Below the pieces are notes generated by a model. It worked only from the letters and a program-made list of their open reading frames with translations, searched no databases and had not been told where the DNA came from. Below are positions 24,783 to 34,110 of a stretch of 64,000 nt of DNA, in pieces. The translations under genes and the position numbers were made by a program. The DNA comes from Hungatella sp. UBA4396 (GTDB taxonomy: Bacteria; Bacillota; Clostridia; Lachnospirales; Lachnospiraceae), in NCBI GenBank assembly GCA_002389905.1, contig DGRE01000060.1:62001-126000 (forward strand), written 5' to 3'. Position 1 is the first letter of the stretch. Each line of letters begins with the position of its first letter.

Positions 24783-25417
24783 ATGTTTTCAGGCTGTATC
24801 CATGCCACAGCAAGGGCAGAGATGCAGATATTGGATTTCCGCTTTATCGCTATTTGGGTGGGACGTCTGTGCCGGACATGCCGGTTCCTGTTATGACTAT
24901 CATAAGCAGAAGCGACGGAGAAATGGGAAATCATTTTCCTGAACTGATGATCGTTCCTCATGAAGCAGAAAGCTATTCATGGGTATTGCGCATGGGGGCG
25001 GAAATTTATCATTATCTAAGGCTGACCGACAGATTTCCCATCTGCGGGATTTTTAATGGGTCATGGAAGGAAGATTCGGAAGGACAGTGCCAGATGATGA
25101 AAATGTTGAAGGACCGGTTCTTAATGGCCTTCAATGCCAACGGAGCAGTGATCGGCCTGGAAGAAGCCGGACCGGTTTCCAATGCCCTTAACATGGTGGA
25201 AGAAGCTATAAAGGCCGGATGCAAGGTGATCATTTCCGGTGACCGTGGGGAAACGGAAGAGGACTTTCTTGCGGATATGGCGGTTGCGGTTGGAGCTGAC
25301 TATGTAAAATTCGGCGCCCCCTGCAGAGGAGAGTGGACGGCAAAATATAATGAGATGCTTCGGATAGAAGAATTTTATAATGTGGGGAGAGGGAAGATAG
25401 GAAAGGAACAGTTTTGA
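24783..25417 (+). pseudogene. Decayed second copy of the enolase-like gene
   Basis: Nearly identical in long stretches to 22806-23616 but lacking the 5' third. The first ~50 bases are out of frame relative to the parent (frameshift around 24800-24830). A 198-bp in-frame deletion joins ...GAEIYH to YLRLTDRF: parent TCATT at 23034 and at 23232 flank the lost piece. A further 12-bp deletion removes the SHDY residues. The last part (EEAIKAGCKVIISGDRGETE to MLRIEEFYN) is almost unchanged. It could still give a ~200-residue product, but no ribosome site is seen. Confidence 0.8.
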
Positions 25418-25449
25418 TTGTTAGTATTATGATGTATTTTTGATATGAA

Positions 25450-25485
25450 TGGCCCTGTAAAGAAATTATAGGGCCAAATTTTTAT
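25450..25485 (+). terminator. Terminator after the enolase-like pseudogene
   Basis: TGGCCCT (25450-25456) pairs with AGGGCCA (25470-25476), followed by AATTTTTAT. Confidence 0.6.
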
Positions 25486-25570
25486 GAGATTAAGTAAGTT
25501 GTTTTTGCGATTCATATTATACAAAGAGAAAATAATAATTTTTAAATATAAAAACATTTTAATAAAAGTA

Positions 25571-25599
25571 TTGACATTTAAAATATAAAACGATATTCT
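25571..25599 (+). promoter_or_regulatory. Orphan sigma-A type promoter
   Basis: TTGACA (25571-25576), 17-bp spacer, TATTCT (25594-25599). It points at the regulator remnant immediately downstream and is probably what is left of that gene's promoter. Confidence 0.5.
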
Positions 25600-25603
25600 T
25601 TAC

Positions 25604-25789
25604 TTAAGAAATTGCCAGATTATTTTTTATTACAAAAAAGAGGAAGATACTATAAATGTATTATGGACATCAGATAAGTTCCTAAGTTCAGCGAAGATAG
25701 CAGAAGACATTCCTGACCGCAACTGGCCTGCAACTTCTATTCAGAGTATATTACTTGCGGGAGATGAATTGATCCGGAATGGACTTTAG
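25604..25789 (+). pseudogene. Remnant of a MecI/BlaI-like winged-helix regulator
   Basis: A frame without a start codon reads NVLWTSDKFLSSAKIAEDIP followed by RNWPATSIQSILLAGDELI and a stop. This resembles the first helices of BlaI/MecI/CopY repressors (LW-x-x-x-x-LS...EI...W...T). The protein would end after ~60 residues, and the usual start is missing. 25790-26034 holds only AT-rich sequence with two isolated AGGAGG-like motifs. Confidence 0.4.
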
Positions 25790-26034
25790 TCTGATGGAAG
25801 ATTTTATGAATTAAATTATCCTATTTCTAAAAAAGGAGGAGATTCCATTGTTTTATTATCAAAAAGGAGGGTTATCAAGATATTTGTTAATCCATAAGAG
25901 ATCCTGTATATAGGTTAGAAAACTCTATTAATCTCATTAAACGTTTATTTTAATATGAGATATAAGTAGGAATTGGGTTTATAACAACATATACTTTGTT
26001 CATCACATGTATTGTAGTGGAAAGGAGATCAATC

Positions 26035-26691
26035 ATGAAAAGATTATTATCTTTACTGTTATCTATTTTGATATTTACATCTACTTACTCTGTTGAAGGT
26101 TATGCATCAACAGATAGTATTGTTCATCAAAAAGAAGATAGTGATTCAAAAATAACTGTTGTACATAAAGGAACTGTACCGGTCGATAAGAACCAAATGA
26201 TGCAACATGACGAAGATGGAGAGCAGATATTTGCATCGACTTATGCCATTACTTTGGAAAAAAAGAAATCTGCTACTGTATTAGATACGACAGGAAGTTA
26301 TAGGTTTATCGCCACTGTATATTACTCTGTTAAATATCTTGATCCAACCAATCCTCTTGATAAGAGACCTTTTGCAAAGCTTGTAAAAGCAAATTTAAGT
26401 TATCAACAGCTAGATCATGTGGCATATCTGACTTCGTTCAATGGAGGATTTACACAAACGGGAATAACAGAAAGTGGAGGTAACTTTGATGAGTCTATAC
26501 ATAATTTGACGATACCATTAAATTACAGTAATCATACAAAAACCTTTAATGTTCCTTCATATTTTGAATATATAAGTGCTCATAAAGACACTGCAAAAGC
26601 ACTTACATTCTGGTTTGAATTTGATGTGGCCTATAGAGATGGCAGCAGCCCAGAAACTGTTAATTATACAATAAGCATTGATTCTATTTAA
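26035..26691 (+). CDS. Secreted protein of unknown function
   Basis: 218 residues with a clear Sec signal peptide (MKRLLSLLLSILIFTSTYS, probable cleavage after GYA) and no lipobox or cell-wall anchor. The mature part is strand-rich, e.g. SYRFIATVYYSVKYLDP, and contains LTFWFEFDVAYRDG near the end. The start at 26035 is preceded by AAAGGAG. The family is not recognised. The next gene encodes another exported protein of similar size, so they may work together. Base composition is AT-rich compared with the core genes. Confidence 0.75.
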   Translation: MKRLLSLLLSILIFTSTYSVEGYASTDSIVHQKEDSDSKITVVHKGTVPVDKNQMMQHDEDGEQIFASTYAITLEKKKSATVLDTTGSYRFIATVYYSVKYLDPTNPLDKRPFAKLVKANLSYQQLDHVAYLTSFNGGFTQTGITESGGNFDESIHNLTIPLNYSNHTKTFNVPSYFEYISAHKDTAKALTFWFEFDVAYRDGSSPETVNYTISIDSI

Positions 26692-26775
26692 GGACACGAA
26701 GAAAAACTATATTTTGTACAGAAACTATAAATGTGTTTAACTTATACCTGGTTATAAAACGAAAAGGAGGCTGTT

Positions 26776-27441
26776 ATGAAAAGACGATATCACCTGATAG
26801 CAATATTTTTAGCTTTATTTCAACTTTTTAACGCATTTCCTTCTTATGCTTTAAACAGTGAAGGTGTTAGTGAGGAGGTAGTGGTTGCTCGGGGAATTAA
26901 GCAACGTGAAGTAACTGTTCTTAGTAATGATTCCAGTAAGTCAGTTTATATTGACACTTATGTATATGAAGTGCCAAGCACGAAACTGTTATCTGGAGAA
27001 ACTGAAAGTAACATTTATATTGTGAAAAGAGTTTTTCCAACAGAAGTTAATGAGGATTATCCCTATCACGATGAAACTCTTAGTATTTTCGGTAATGTTA
27101 CAGTCACAACAAGTGAATATTCAGATTCATATGGTTCTTATAAGAGAATTAAGCAAATAAGAGGAAACTGGAGAACAAGTGATAATCAAGTTGTGGTAAC
27201 ACAACAGAAGGTAGGAGCAAGTCAAAGCGGTGTAAAAGCAACAGGCGGTTATTTTACAGATCTTAAAGAGCAAACATACGGTAATCAAAAATCATGGACA
27301 TTTCGTGATCCAATAGCATCATGGCCTTATATTGAAGATGTTTCTTCTCCTGGTGCAATATTTATGGTTTCCTTAAATGTTACAGTAAAGGATTTGTTTA
27401 GTGGCGATACATGGACTACGGGAATGAATGATTTTCTATAA
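26776..27441 (+). CDS. Secreted protein of unknown function
   Basis: 221 residues; signal peptide MKRRYHLIAIFLALFQLF with likely cleavage after SYA. The mature domain has no cysteine and carries motifs such as SKSVYIDTYVYEVPST and IKQIRGNWRTSDNQ, giving a beta-rich impression. AAAAGGAGG upstream. It lies 84 bases after the preceding secreted-protein gene and ends in a strong terminator, so the two are likely one unit. No family recognised. Confidence 0.75.
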   Translation: MKRRYHLIAIFLALFQLFNAFPSYALNSEGVSEEVVVARGIKQREVTVLSNDSSKSVYIDTYVYEVPSTKLLSGETESNIYIVKRVFPTEVNEDYPYHDETLSIFGNVTVTTSEYSDSYGSYKRIKQIRGNWRTSDNQVVVTQQKVGASQSGVKATGGYFTDLKEQTYGNQKSWTFRDPIASWPYIEDVSSPGAIFMVSLNVTVKDLFSGDTWTTGMNDFL

Positions 27442-27491
27442 GGATTGGATGCCATTCTTCAGGAGAAATAGAATATTTGTATGTATTCAAA

Positions 27492-27530
27492 AACAAAGGC
27501 AAGGATAATGTTTTTCCTTGCCTCTGTTTT
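27492..27530 (+). terminator. Terminator of the secreted-protein genes
   Basis: AGGCAAGGA (27497-27505) pairs with TCCTTGCCT (27515-27523), with additional AACA/TGTT outer pairs and a TTTT tail. Confidence 0.75.
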
Positions 27531-27643
27531 GAGTACATAATTGATTGTATAAAATGATTTTTAGTTATAATATAAACTGCAGTGAAAATTTAAGATACAA
27601 AAATTTTATTATAATAAGGGGTTATGAAAGGACGGGATAATAT

Positions 27644-28399
27644 TTGAAAAATAAATTTAAGATTTTTGCTTGTGCATTTTTTCTTCTAATATTAACTTTA
27701 ATTACATTCTATAATCATATTAAGACGGATATATTGTCAAGGGAAAATATTCATAAAGATGATTTTGTTGTAAGGATTCATTCGTCAGAAAAACGTATTA
27801 TGATTTCAGTACAATATCCAAAGAATATATCGATTTTTAATTCTCCTGAATTCATATATTTGGTTAATGCTAAAACTGGTGAAAAAGTGATTCCATTAAA
27901 ACCTTATACTAGAAAGAGAGAAGAATTCTTTTGGTTTGATATTGAAAAGAGTGTTGCAAAAGAAGATTATGAACTGGTAATCAATAAAATTACCATAAAT
28001 GTTGAGGAAAATGTTGGATTTATTCTTCCTTCTTTTACTTTGGATGAAACTATTGATTTTAATTTAACTAATAAATTGAAATATGGTACCATAAAGTTTA
28101 ATAATGTACGAATTACTATAGATGAAAATGATAACTTGCTTGCTATTACAGATATAGAGTTTACTCCTTTGTCAAGAGACATAGAACTCAATGGTATTTA
28201 TGGAAAAGATAATTTGATTTTATTATCTCGCAGAGGAAGAGATGGAAATAATGATAAAGGTGCTGGGCTGGGAATTTTTCTTGATGAATCATTACAGGGA
28301 GAAGAACAAAACATTGTTTATAAGAACGTTGAATATATTACAAGTGTGGATTTTCGTTATAAAATCAATAAGAACTGGAAAGATGATATGGATAAATAA
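27644..28399 (+). CDS. Membrane-anchored protein of unknown function (paralogue 1)
   Basis: 251 residues from a TTG start with GAAAGGAC upstream. One N-terminal hydrophobic helix (residues 7-24) without a lipobox suggests an uncleaved anchor with an extracellular body. It is clearly paralogous to the gene at 30699: both share the context around ISIFNSPEF and YLVN, KEDYELVINKI, and the C-terminal RYKINKNW. The TTG and following codons are also conserved in the pair, which supports the start. Function unknown; an exported immunity-type or surface role is only a guess from the location next to secreted proteins. Confidence 0.75.
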   Translation: MKNKFKIFACAFFLLILTLITFYNHIKTDILSRENIHKDDFVVRIHSSEKRIMISVQYPKNISIFNSPEFIYLVNAKTGEKVIPLKPYTRKREEFFWFDIEKSVAKEDYELVINKITINVEENVGFILPSFTLDETIDFNLTNKLKYGTIKFNNVRITIDENDNLLAITDIEFTPLSRDIELNGIYGKDNLILLSRRGRDGNNDKGAGLGIFLDESLQGEEQNIVYKNVEYITSVDFRYKINKNWKDDMDK

Positions 28400-28934
28400 A
28401 TTAACAAGGAAGGAAAGCCATAGGGCAGCTATGGAGGGAGGTGTCGGAATACATTGAAAACTCCTATCTATGGAAAGAAAGAGATGAGGAGCATTAAGGG
28501 GGCGAGCATGCCAGTACACAGTATCCCATACTCACAAATAAAGAAAGTAGCTGCATTAAAAAATCATGTTTGGGGATTATGAAAAAAGAGAAATTTGGTA
28601 TAGTAAAGGCAATGAAATAAATCTAACACATATCTTTAGTATAGTCCGTTTTTTATTTTCCTACAGTAGATTTACGCTATCCATATCAAATATAAGAATT
28701 GAAATCGAATGGGCAAAATGGTGTTATTTAATTAAGGAATTAACTGTTGAGTAAAGATATACTTTATTACTCTGATACGATAATTAAGATGGGGGTGATG
28801 TGATGGTGGAAAAGATGAAAATAAATATTGAAACATTGCTGGCATTAGGGGCGGTATGTTGTTTGCTGTATATGAGACATTATGAATTAGTGTTTCACTA
28901 TAAAATGATGAATCGTATTCTTGATATATTATAT
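28400..28934. other. AT-rich interval without a recognisable intact gene
   Basis: It contains a short frame ending REVSEYIENSYLWKERDEEH-stop (about 28430-28497) that looks like the tail of a lost gene. A small hydrophobic frame begins near 28803 (MKINIETLLALGAVCCLLYM, after GGGGGTGATG) and is cut by the IS21-like element. Neither is supported enough to call. Confidence 0.35.
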
Positions 28935-29036
28935 GGTTCTGTTGCTGTTCCGCTTTTGCATATTCCATCCAAACAGCATAACCGTCCCGAAGGGACGGCA
29001 TGCCATTCCGCTTTAAACTGCACGTTGCTGCGTTTG

Positions 29037-29804
29037 TTACTTTCTCATGTCTCTCCCATTGCACTCAAGGCGGTACGCCTTGGATGTCATCCTGCTTAAG
29101 CAGGCATCCGCATAAGTGTTATCTTTGAAGAGATCCCACCACTTGATGACGAGAAGCTGAGATACAATCATTGTTGCCTTTTTACAGTCTCTTGCCTCTA
29201 TGATTTCAAAGAGATCTCGGCACTTATCCATGCTTAGTTCCATGAGACCAAAATCATCAATTACCAGCAAGTCATAGGACGCCATCTGATTTGTATAATC
29301 GTAGGCATGACCAAGCTGACGTGCTTTTTCGCTTTCTTGAAGAAGCGCATTGGCTCTGATATATTTTACAGTTCGAAGTTGTTGTAAGGCTGTAATGCAA
29401 AGTGCATTAGCGATATGCGTTTTACCTGCCCCAGCACTACCAGTAATCAGAAGGTTTTTAGGTTCGTCAATCCATTTGCACTTTTGTAGTAACTCTATGG
29501 CATGAGTATCCAGTATGCGATCCGGTTCGTACATCCCGGCATCAAAGTCAGCAGTCGGATATTTCAAGGTTGCTTTCTTAAGTAGCTTATTGAACTTTGT
29601 GCTCTGACGCTGATCCCATTCATAGTTAATAATCTCGGATATGCGGGTATGAAAGTCCTCAAGTGCTGTGTTGGGATTAAGGAACTGTTTTTCCAACGCC
29701 TATGACATGTGAGACAGGCGAAGCTTAAATAGTTTGTCCAGTAACAGATTTTCGTCTGTACTCAGTTTATCGTTGTAGATATAGTTTTTATGTAAATATG
29801 ACAT
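29037..29804 (-). pseudogene. istB: IstB helper ATPase of IS21, interrupted by a stop codon
   Basis: From ATG 29804 (AAGGTGA upstream) the frame is 255 codons, the full IstB length, but an in-frame TAG at 29700-29702 splits it after LFKLRLSHMS. Downstream of it are the expected AAA+ features: LLITGSAGAGKTHIANAL (Walker A), DLLVIDDFGLMELS (Walker B). A TTG at 29696 could restart a 219-residue product. IstB normally assembles with IstA to capture target DNA. The ending LECNGRDMRK is intact. Confidence 0.8.
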
Positions 29805-30533
29805 TAGGTTCACCTTACTTGTAGAAGCCCTTTCCTCGGATGTTTTCGTGTTCAGGAAGAGCTTTGTAACAGCAGCTTTTAAATTGTCAGGAACAAGATC
29901 CTTCGGTATCCCTTCATAGAACTGAAGTGCATGGACCGTTCCAGTCGAGAAGCTTTGCAGCTTTTCGTCTAAGAATGCTTCCACATAGAGGTAACTGCTA
30001 AGTCCCATCGTGGTTACGAATAAATGTACCTTTTGAATTTCGCCAGTTTCCGGATCTGTTAGCAGTTCTGGCTGGTCGCCCATCCAATCGATGTACATTT
30101 TCTCCCCGGGAATGCGTTCCACTGCCATCTTGACATCACGCTTTCCAAAGTTTTTTTCTACGAAGCGATTAAAAAGTTCGTAGAACTGGGATTGTTCGTA
30201 TCCATCAGGATGGTCCTGCTTGTATTCGATCCAACAGTAAGATACATTCACCCTGCTTCCTTTGGAATGAATACGGTCGAAATAATGTTGGAAGTCTGGA
30301 AGTGGGATGTCTTTCCGTTGAAGATTCTCGGGCGGATAAAACAGCATCTCAACCTCAGGTGGTTCCATAGACTTTAGTTGCTCCAGGGCCAAACCCGAAG
30401 CATTGTAACGTTTTAGAATAAGCTGCACCGTTCCAGAACCGATATGATAACGGTCTTGAATCACACTGATTGAGCACTTATTCTGGCGCATTTGAATCAC
30501 GCCCATAATTGTGTTGTAGTCTTGCATTTGCAT
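29805..30533 (-). pseudogene. istA: IstA transposase of IS21, internally truncated
   Basis: About 240 residues, whereas IstA is usually ~500. The N-terminal HTH (MQMQDYNTIMGVIQMRQNK...VIQDRYHIGSGTV) and the first part of the DDE domain (YIDWMGDQPELL, YLYVEAFLDEKLQ, PDNLKAAVT) are present. Right after the second Asp the sequence jumps to a short tail (NTKTSEERASTSKVNL) that runs in frame into istB. The third catalytic residue and the C-terminal half are missing, so transposition activity is not expected. AGGAGGC-like site before 30533 (AAAGGAGGCATGC on the minus strand). Confidence 0.8.
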
Positions 30534-30698
30534 GCCTCCTTTCGTAGTTTAAATTGTGGCTACGAAAGAACTATAATACTTCGAAAAAATTTATGCAGTT
30601 AAAGCGGAAAAGCATGCAGAACCTGTCGGAAGTGCCATGCAGTTATTATCGGAATTGGCATGCAGTTTGACCGTAATATGCAAGGGAGGGGAGAATAT

Positions 30699-31445
30699 TT
30701 GAAAAATAAACTTAAAATTATTATTTTCGTGTTATTGATTTTAGTAATAATTATAGTTTTATCTCTTAACCATATTAAGTCCGATATATTATCAAGGGAA
30801 AACATTGACAGGGATGACTTTGTCATAAAAGTTCATTCTTTAGAAAAACGTGTTATAATTTCAATACGATATCCCCTAAATATATCAATTTTTAATTCAC
30901 CTGAATTTCTATACTTGGTTAATATGAAAACTGGTGAAAAAGTGCCACCATCAGAACCTTATACTAAAATAAGAGAAGATTTATTTTGGTTTGCTGTTGA
31001 TGAAAGTGTATCAAAAGAAGATTATGAGTTGGTAATCAACAAAATTGCCATAGATGTTAAAGAGGATGCCAGAATTACTATTCCTGCTTTTCCCATAGGA
31101 GAAACGGTTGATTTCAATTTAAATAGTAAGTTAAAATATAGCACAATAAAGTTTGATAACATAAAGATTGCCATAGATGATTATAATAATCTGACTGCTG
31201 TTGCGGAACCAGATATTATTCCGTTGACAAAAGATATTGAACTCCATGGATTTTATCTGAATGATAGTTTTGATATAGAACCAGACATATTTTTGTATCA
31301 AAGAGATGGGGAAACCAGAGTTACGTTTTTACTTGATAAATCATTGGAGGGAGAAGAACAAACCATTGATTATGGCAAGTCTATCTATCTTGTAAATACG
31401 GATTTGCGTTATAAGATTGATAAAAACTGGGAAGAAGACAAGTGA
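30699..31445 (+). CDS. Membrane-anchored protein of unknown function (paralogue 2)
   Basis: 248 residues from TTG 30699, preceded by GGGAGGGGAG; the in-frame ATG at 30660 lies inside the repeat array of the IS21 end and is unlikely. N-terminal hydrophobic helix IIIFVLLILVIIIVLSL, then an extracellular domain closely similar to the protein at 27644 (shared DILSRENI, ISIFNSPEF, KEDYELVINKI, GEEQ). Unlike paralogue 1 its promoter region has been displaced by the insertion element, so expression may differ. Function unknown. Confidence 0.75.
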   Translation: MKNKLKIIIFVLLILVIIIVLSLNHIKSDILSRENIDRDDFVIKVHSLEKRVIISIRYPLNISIFNSPEFLYLVNMKTGEKVPPSEPYTKIREDLFWFAVDESVSKEDYELVINKIAIDVKEDARITIPAFPIGETVDFNLNSKLKYSTIKFDNIKIAIDDYNNLTAVAEPDIIPLTKDIELHGFYLNDSFDIEPDIFLYQRDGETRVTFLLDKSLEGEEQTIDYGKSIYLVNTDLRYKIDKNWEEDK

Positions 31446-31544
31446 TGGGCAAGGTAACACTGTCAAAAAAGAACTAATAGAAAAAATATTACTGATTACA
31501 AGAAAAAGGAATCCAACACTTTATATAAAAATATAAAAAATTGG

Positions 31545-31573
31545 TTGTATTTGCTGAAAATTTATGGTACAAT
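31545..31573 (+). promoter_or_regulatory. Promoter of secG
   Basis: TTGTAT (31545-31550), 17-bp spacer, TACAAT (31568-31573), about 30 bases upstream of the secG start codon. Confidence 0.6.
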
Positions 31574-31603
31574 CATCTTTGTTTGACTATAGGAGGTGGA
31601 AAC

Positions 31604-31837
31604 GTGATCAGGATTATTTTATCAATCATATTTGTTATTATATGCATTGCTTTATCAGCAATTGTTCTGCTGCAGGAAGGAAAGAGCCAGGGACTAGGTT
31701 CGATCGGCGGTATGGCAGATACCTACTGGGGCAAAAACAAGGGCCGTTCCATGGAAGGAAATCTGGAAAAGTTTACAAAATACGGAGCAATTCTGTTTTT
31801 CATTCTGGCATTGGTACTGAATCTGAATATACTGTAA
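31604..31837 (+). CDS. secG: Preprotein translocase subunit SecG
   Basis: 77 residues from GTG 31604, with AGGAGG at 31591-31596. Two membrane helices (about 3-22 and 55-74) are joined by the conserved loop LLQEGKSQGLGSIGG...YWGKNKGRSMEG. SecG is the small accessory subunit of the SecYEG channel and helps SecA-driven export. The linkage secG-rnr-smpB is classic for Firmicutes. A terminator follows, so rnr may also have its own promoter or rely on read-through. Confidence 0.95.
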   Translation: MIRIILSIIFVIICIALSAIVLLQEGKSQGLGSIGGMADTYWGKNKGRSMEGNLEKFTKYGAILFFILALVLNLNIL

Positions 31838-31843
31838 AGATTA

Positions 31844-31878
31844 AACACTCTTGTGGGATGACAACAAGGGTGTTTTTT
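31844..31878 (+). terminator. Terminator of secG
   Basis: AACACTCTTGT / ACAAGGGTGTT hairpin (one G-T pair) followed by TTTTTT. Confidence 0.7.
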
Positions 31879-31954
31879 GTATTATGGAAGAGTTTTGTAA
31901 TACATGACAGGAAAATGAAGATAATAGAAGAAAAGATAATAAGAGAGGGAAGCC

Positions 31955-34096
31955 ATGACAGAAGAACAGTTAATACAGCGTAAAACCACGCTTCTTGCAT
32001 TGTTTGAGGACCCGGCCTATGTTCCTATGAAATTAAAGGAACTGGCTATGTTTCTTGACATTCCGAAGGAGCAGAGAGAAGATTTAAAAAAGGTTCTGGA
32101 TATCCTTCTGGCCGAGGGGAAAATCGGTGTTTCCCAAAAAGGAAAGTATGGAAAGCAGGACATTGGCACCATAGCTGGAGTGTTTTTCGGGCATGCAAAA
32201 GGCTTTGGCTTTGTGTCCGTAGAAGGAGTGGATGAGGATTTCTTTATTCCGGAAGAAAAAACAGGGGGAGCTCTTCATGGAGATACGGTGCTCATCTCTG
32301 AGGAATCAAAGCCGGAGAATGGAAGGCGGGCAGAAGGCCGTGTGATTAAGGTACTGGATCATGCCAATAAGGAAATCATAGGATATTACCAGAAAAATAA
32401 GAATTTTGGATTTGTCATTCCTGACAACCAGAAGCTTGCAAAGGATGTGTTCGTGCCCCAGGGCAAGGACATGGGAGCGGTGACAGGCCATAAGGTAGTT
32501 GTAAGGGTAACGGATTTTGGCGGTCCGGAGAAAAAGCCGGAGGGAATTATTACGGAGATCATCGGACACGTCAATGACCCTGGCACAGACATTCTTTCTA
32601 TTGTAAGGGCCTACGGACTTCCGGAGGAATTTTCGGACAGTGTGATGAAGCAGGTGGAAGCAGTTCCCGACCGGGTTTCAGAAGAGGAAAGACAGGGCCG
32701 TCTGGATTTGAGGGATTTGCAGACTGTTACCATTGACGGCGAGGATGCCAAGGATTTAGATGATGCCATTACCATATCGAAAAAGGATGGGGTTTATACT
32801 CTTGGAGTTCACATAGCTGATGTGACCAATTATGTAACAGAATACAGTCCCCTGGATGAAGAGGCTTTAAAAAGGGGAACCAGCGTTTACCTTGTGGACC
32901 GGGTAATTCCCATGCTGCCTCATAAGCTGTCCAATGGAATCTGCTCCTTGAATCACGGAGAGGACCGGCTGGCCTTAAGCTGCATGATGGAAATTGACGG
33001 AGCCGGTAATGTCATGGGGCACAGGATTGCGGAAACCGTTATCAATGTGGACCGCCGGATGACCTATACGGCTGTTAATGCCATCATTACCGATCATGAC
33101 GAGGCTGTTATGAAGGAATATGAAGATTTTATCCCCATGTTTGAAGAGATGAGGGAACTTGCCGACATTCTCCGGGAGAAGAGGAAAAAAAGAGGTTCCA
33201 TTGACTTTGATTTCCCGGAGACAAAGGTGATTCTGGATGAACGGGGAAAGCCTTTGGAAATCAAGCCTTATGAACGGAACGCGGCCACAAAAATCATTGA
33301 AGATTTTATGCTGATGGCAAATGAAACCGTTGCAGAGGATTATTTCTGGCAGGAGATTCCCTTCCTTTACCGGACCCATGACAATCCGGATCCGGAGCGG
33401 ATGAAGAGCCTTGCCACCTTGATCAACAACTTTGGCTATTCCATTCGTTTTCACAACGGAGAAGTTTACCCAAAAGAGGTGCAGAAGCTTCTTGCCAATG
33501 CAGAGGATACGCCGGAAGAGGCCCTGATCAGCCGCCTGGCCCTGCGTTCCATGAAACAGGCCAGGTATACGGCAGGCAATACGGGGCATTTCGGTCTGGC
33601 GGCCAAGTATTACACTCATTTCACCTCCCCCATCAGGCGCTATCCTGATCTCCAGATTCACCGGATTATCAAGGAGAATTTGAGGGCAGGGTTAAATGAA
33701 AAGAGAATCACACATTATGATAAGATTCTTTCTCAGGTAGCTGCCCAGTCTTCCGCCATGGAGCGGAGAGCGGACGAAGCGGAGAGAGAGACCATCAAGC
33801 TTAAGAAATGTGAGTATATGGAAAAACACATTGGCGAGGCATTTGACGGCGTTATTTCCGGTGTGACAAACTGGGGGCTTTATGTGGAGCTTCCTAATAC
33901 AGTGGAAGGATTGATTCATGTCAATCAGCTTCAGGATGATTATTATCATTTTGATGAAGAGCATTATGAACTGGTAGGAGAAAGGACCAAAAGAGTCTAT
34001 AAGCTGGGCCAGCCTATCAGGGTCATAGTAGCAGGTACGGATAAGCTTTTGCGTACCATCGACTTTATTCCCGCAAAAGAATTTGACGAGGAATAA
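31955..34096 (+). CDS. rnr: Ribonuclease R (3'-5' exoribonuclease)
   Basis: 713 residues. N-terminal winged helix (about 1-65), two cold-shock domains (about 70-220), RNB catalytic domain (about 250-575) with the Mg-binding cluster DGEDAKDLDDAI and the DRVIPMLPHKLSNGICSL block, and C-terminal S1 domain (about 625-705, FDGVISGVTNWGLYVEL). It degrades structured RNA and works with SmpB-tmRNA on stalled messages, matching smpB 14 bases downstream. AGAGGGAAG ribosome site. Confidence 0.96.
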   Translation: MTEEQLIQRKTTLLALFEDPAYVPMKLKELAMFLDIPKEQREDLKKVLDILLAEGKIGVSQKGKYGKQDIGTIAGVFFGHAKGFGFVSVEGVDEDFFIPEEKTGGALHGDTVLISEESKPENGRRAEGRVIKVLDHANKEIIGYYQKNKNFGFVIPDNQKLAKDVFVPQGKDMGAVTGHKVVVRVTDFGGPEKKPEGIITEIIGHVNDPGTDILSIVRAYGLPEEFSDSVMKQVEAVPDRVSEEERQGRLDLRDLQTVTIDGEDAKDLDDAITISKKDGVYTLGVHIADVTNYVTEYSPLDEEALKRGTSVYLVDRVIPMLPHKLSNGICSLNHGEDRLALSCMMEIDGAGNVMGHRIAETVINVDRRMTYTAVNAIITDHDEAVMKEYEDFIPMFEEMRELADILREKRKKRGSIDFDFPETKVILDERGKPLEIKPYERNAATKIIEDFMLMANETVAEDYFWQEIPFLYRTHDNPDPERMKSLATLINNFGYSIRFHNGEVYPKEVQKLLANAEDTPEEALISRLALRSMKQARYTAGNTGHFGLAAKYYTHFTSPIRRYPDLQIHRIIKENLRAGLNEKRITHYDKILSQVAAQSSAMERRADEAERETIKLKKCEYMEKHIGEAFDGVISGVTNWGLYVELPNTVEGLIHVNQLQDDYYHFDEEHYELVGERTKRVYKLGQPIRVIVAGTDKLLRTIDFIPAKEFDEE

Positions 34097-34110
34097 CAGG
34101 AGGAAAGAAA

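Larger units (their letters stand above)
28935..30685. mobile_element. Degenerate IS21-family element
   Basis: It carries istA and istB, both damaged, on the minus strand. The ends have the multiple related sites typical of IS21. On the right, CATGCAG recurs at 30613, 30636 and 30659 with an exact 23-bp period, each preceded by a CGGAA-like core. On the left, CATGCCATTCCGCTTTAAACT (29001-29021) is the inverted counterpart of AGTTAAAGCGGAAAAGCATG (30597-30616), with a weaker outer site near 28940. Exact outer ends and target duplication could not be resolved. It lies between the two paralogous genes at 27644 and 30699. Confidence 0.72.

Noticed and set aside
28800..29099. 99-codon frame starting with a hydrophobic stretch before the IS21-like element
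   Set aside because: Possible start of a small membrane protein, but the frame runs into the element's end, so only the first ~45 codons could be original; not enough to call.
32975..33661. 228-codon minus-strand frame opposite rnr
   Set aside because: Antisense shadow within the conserved RNB domain coding region.
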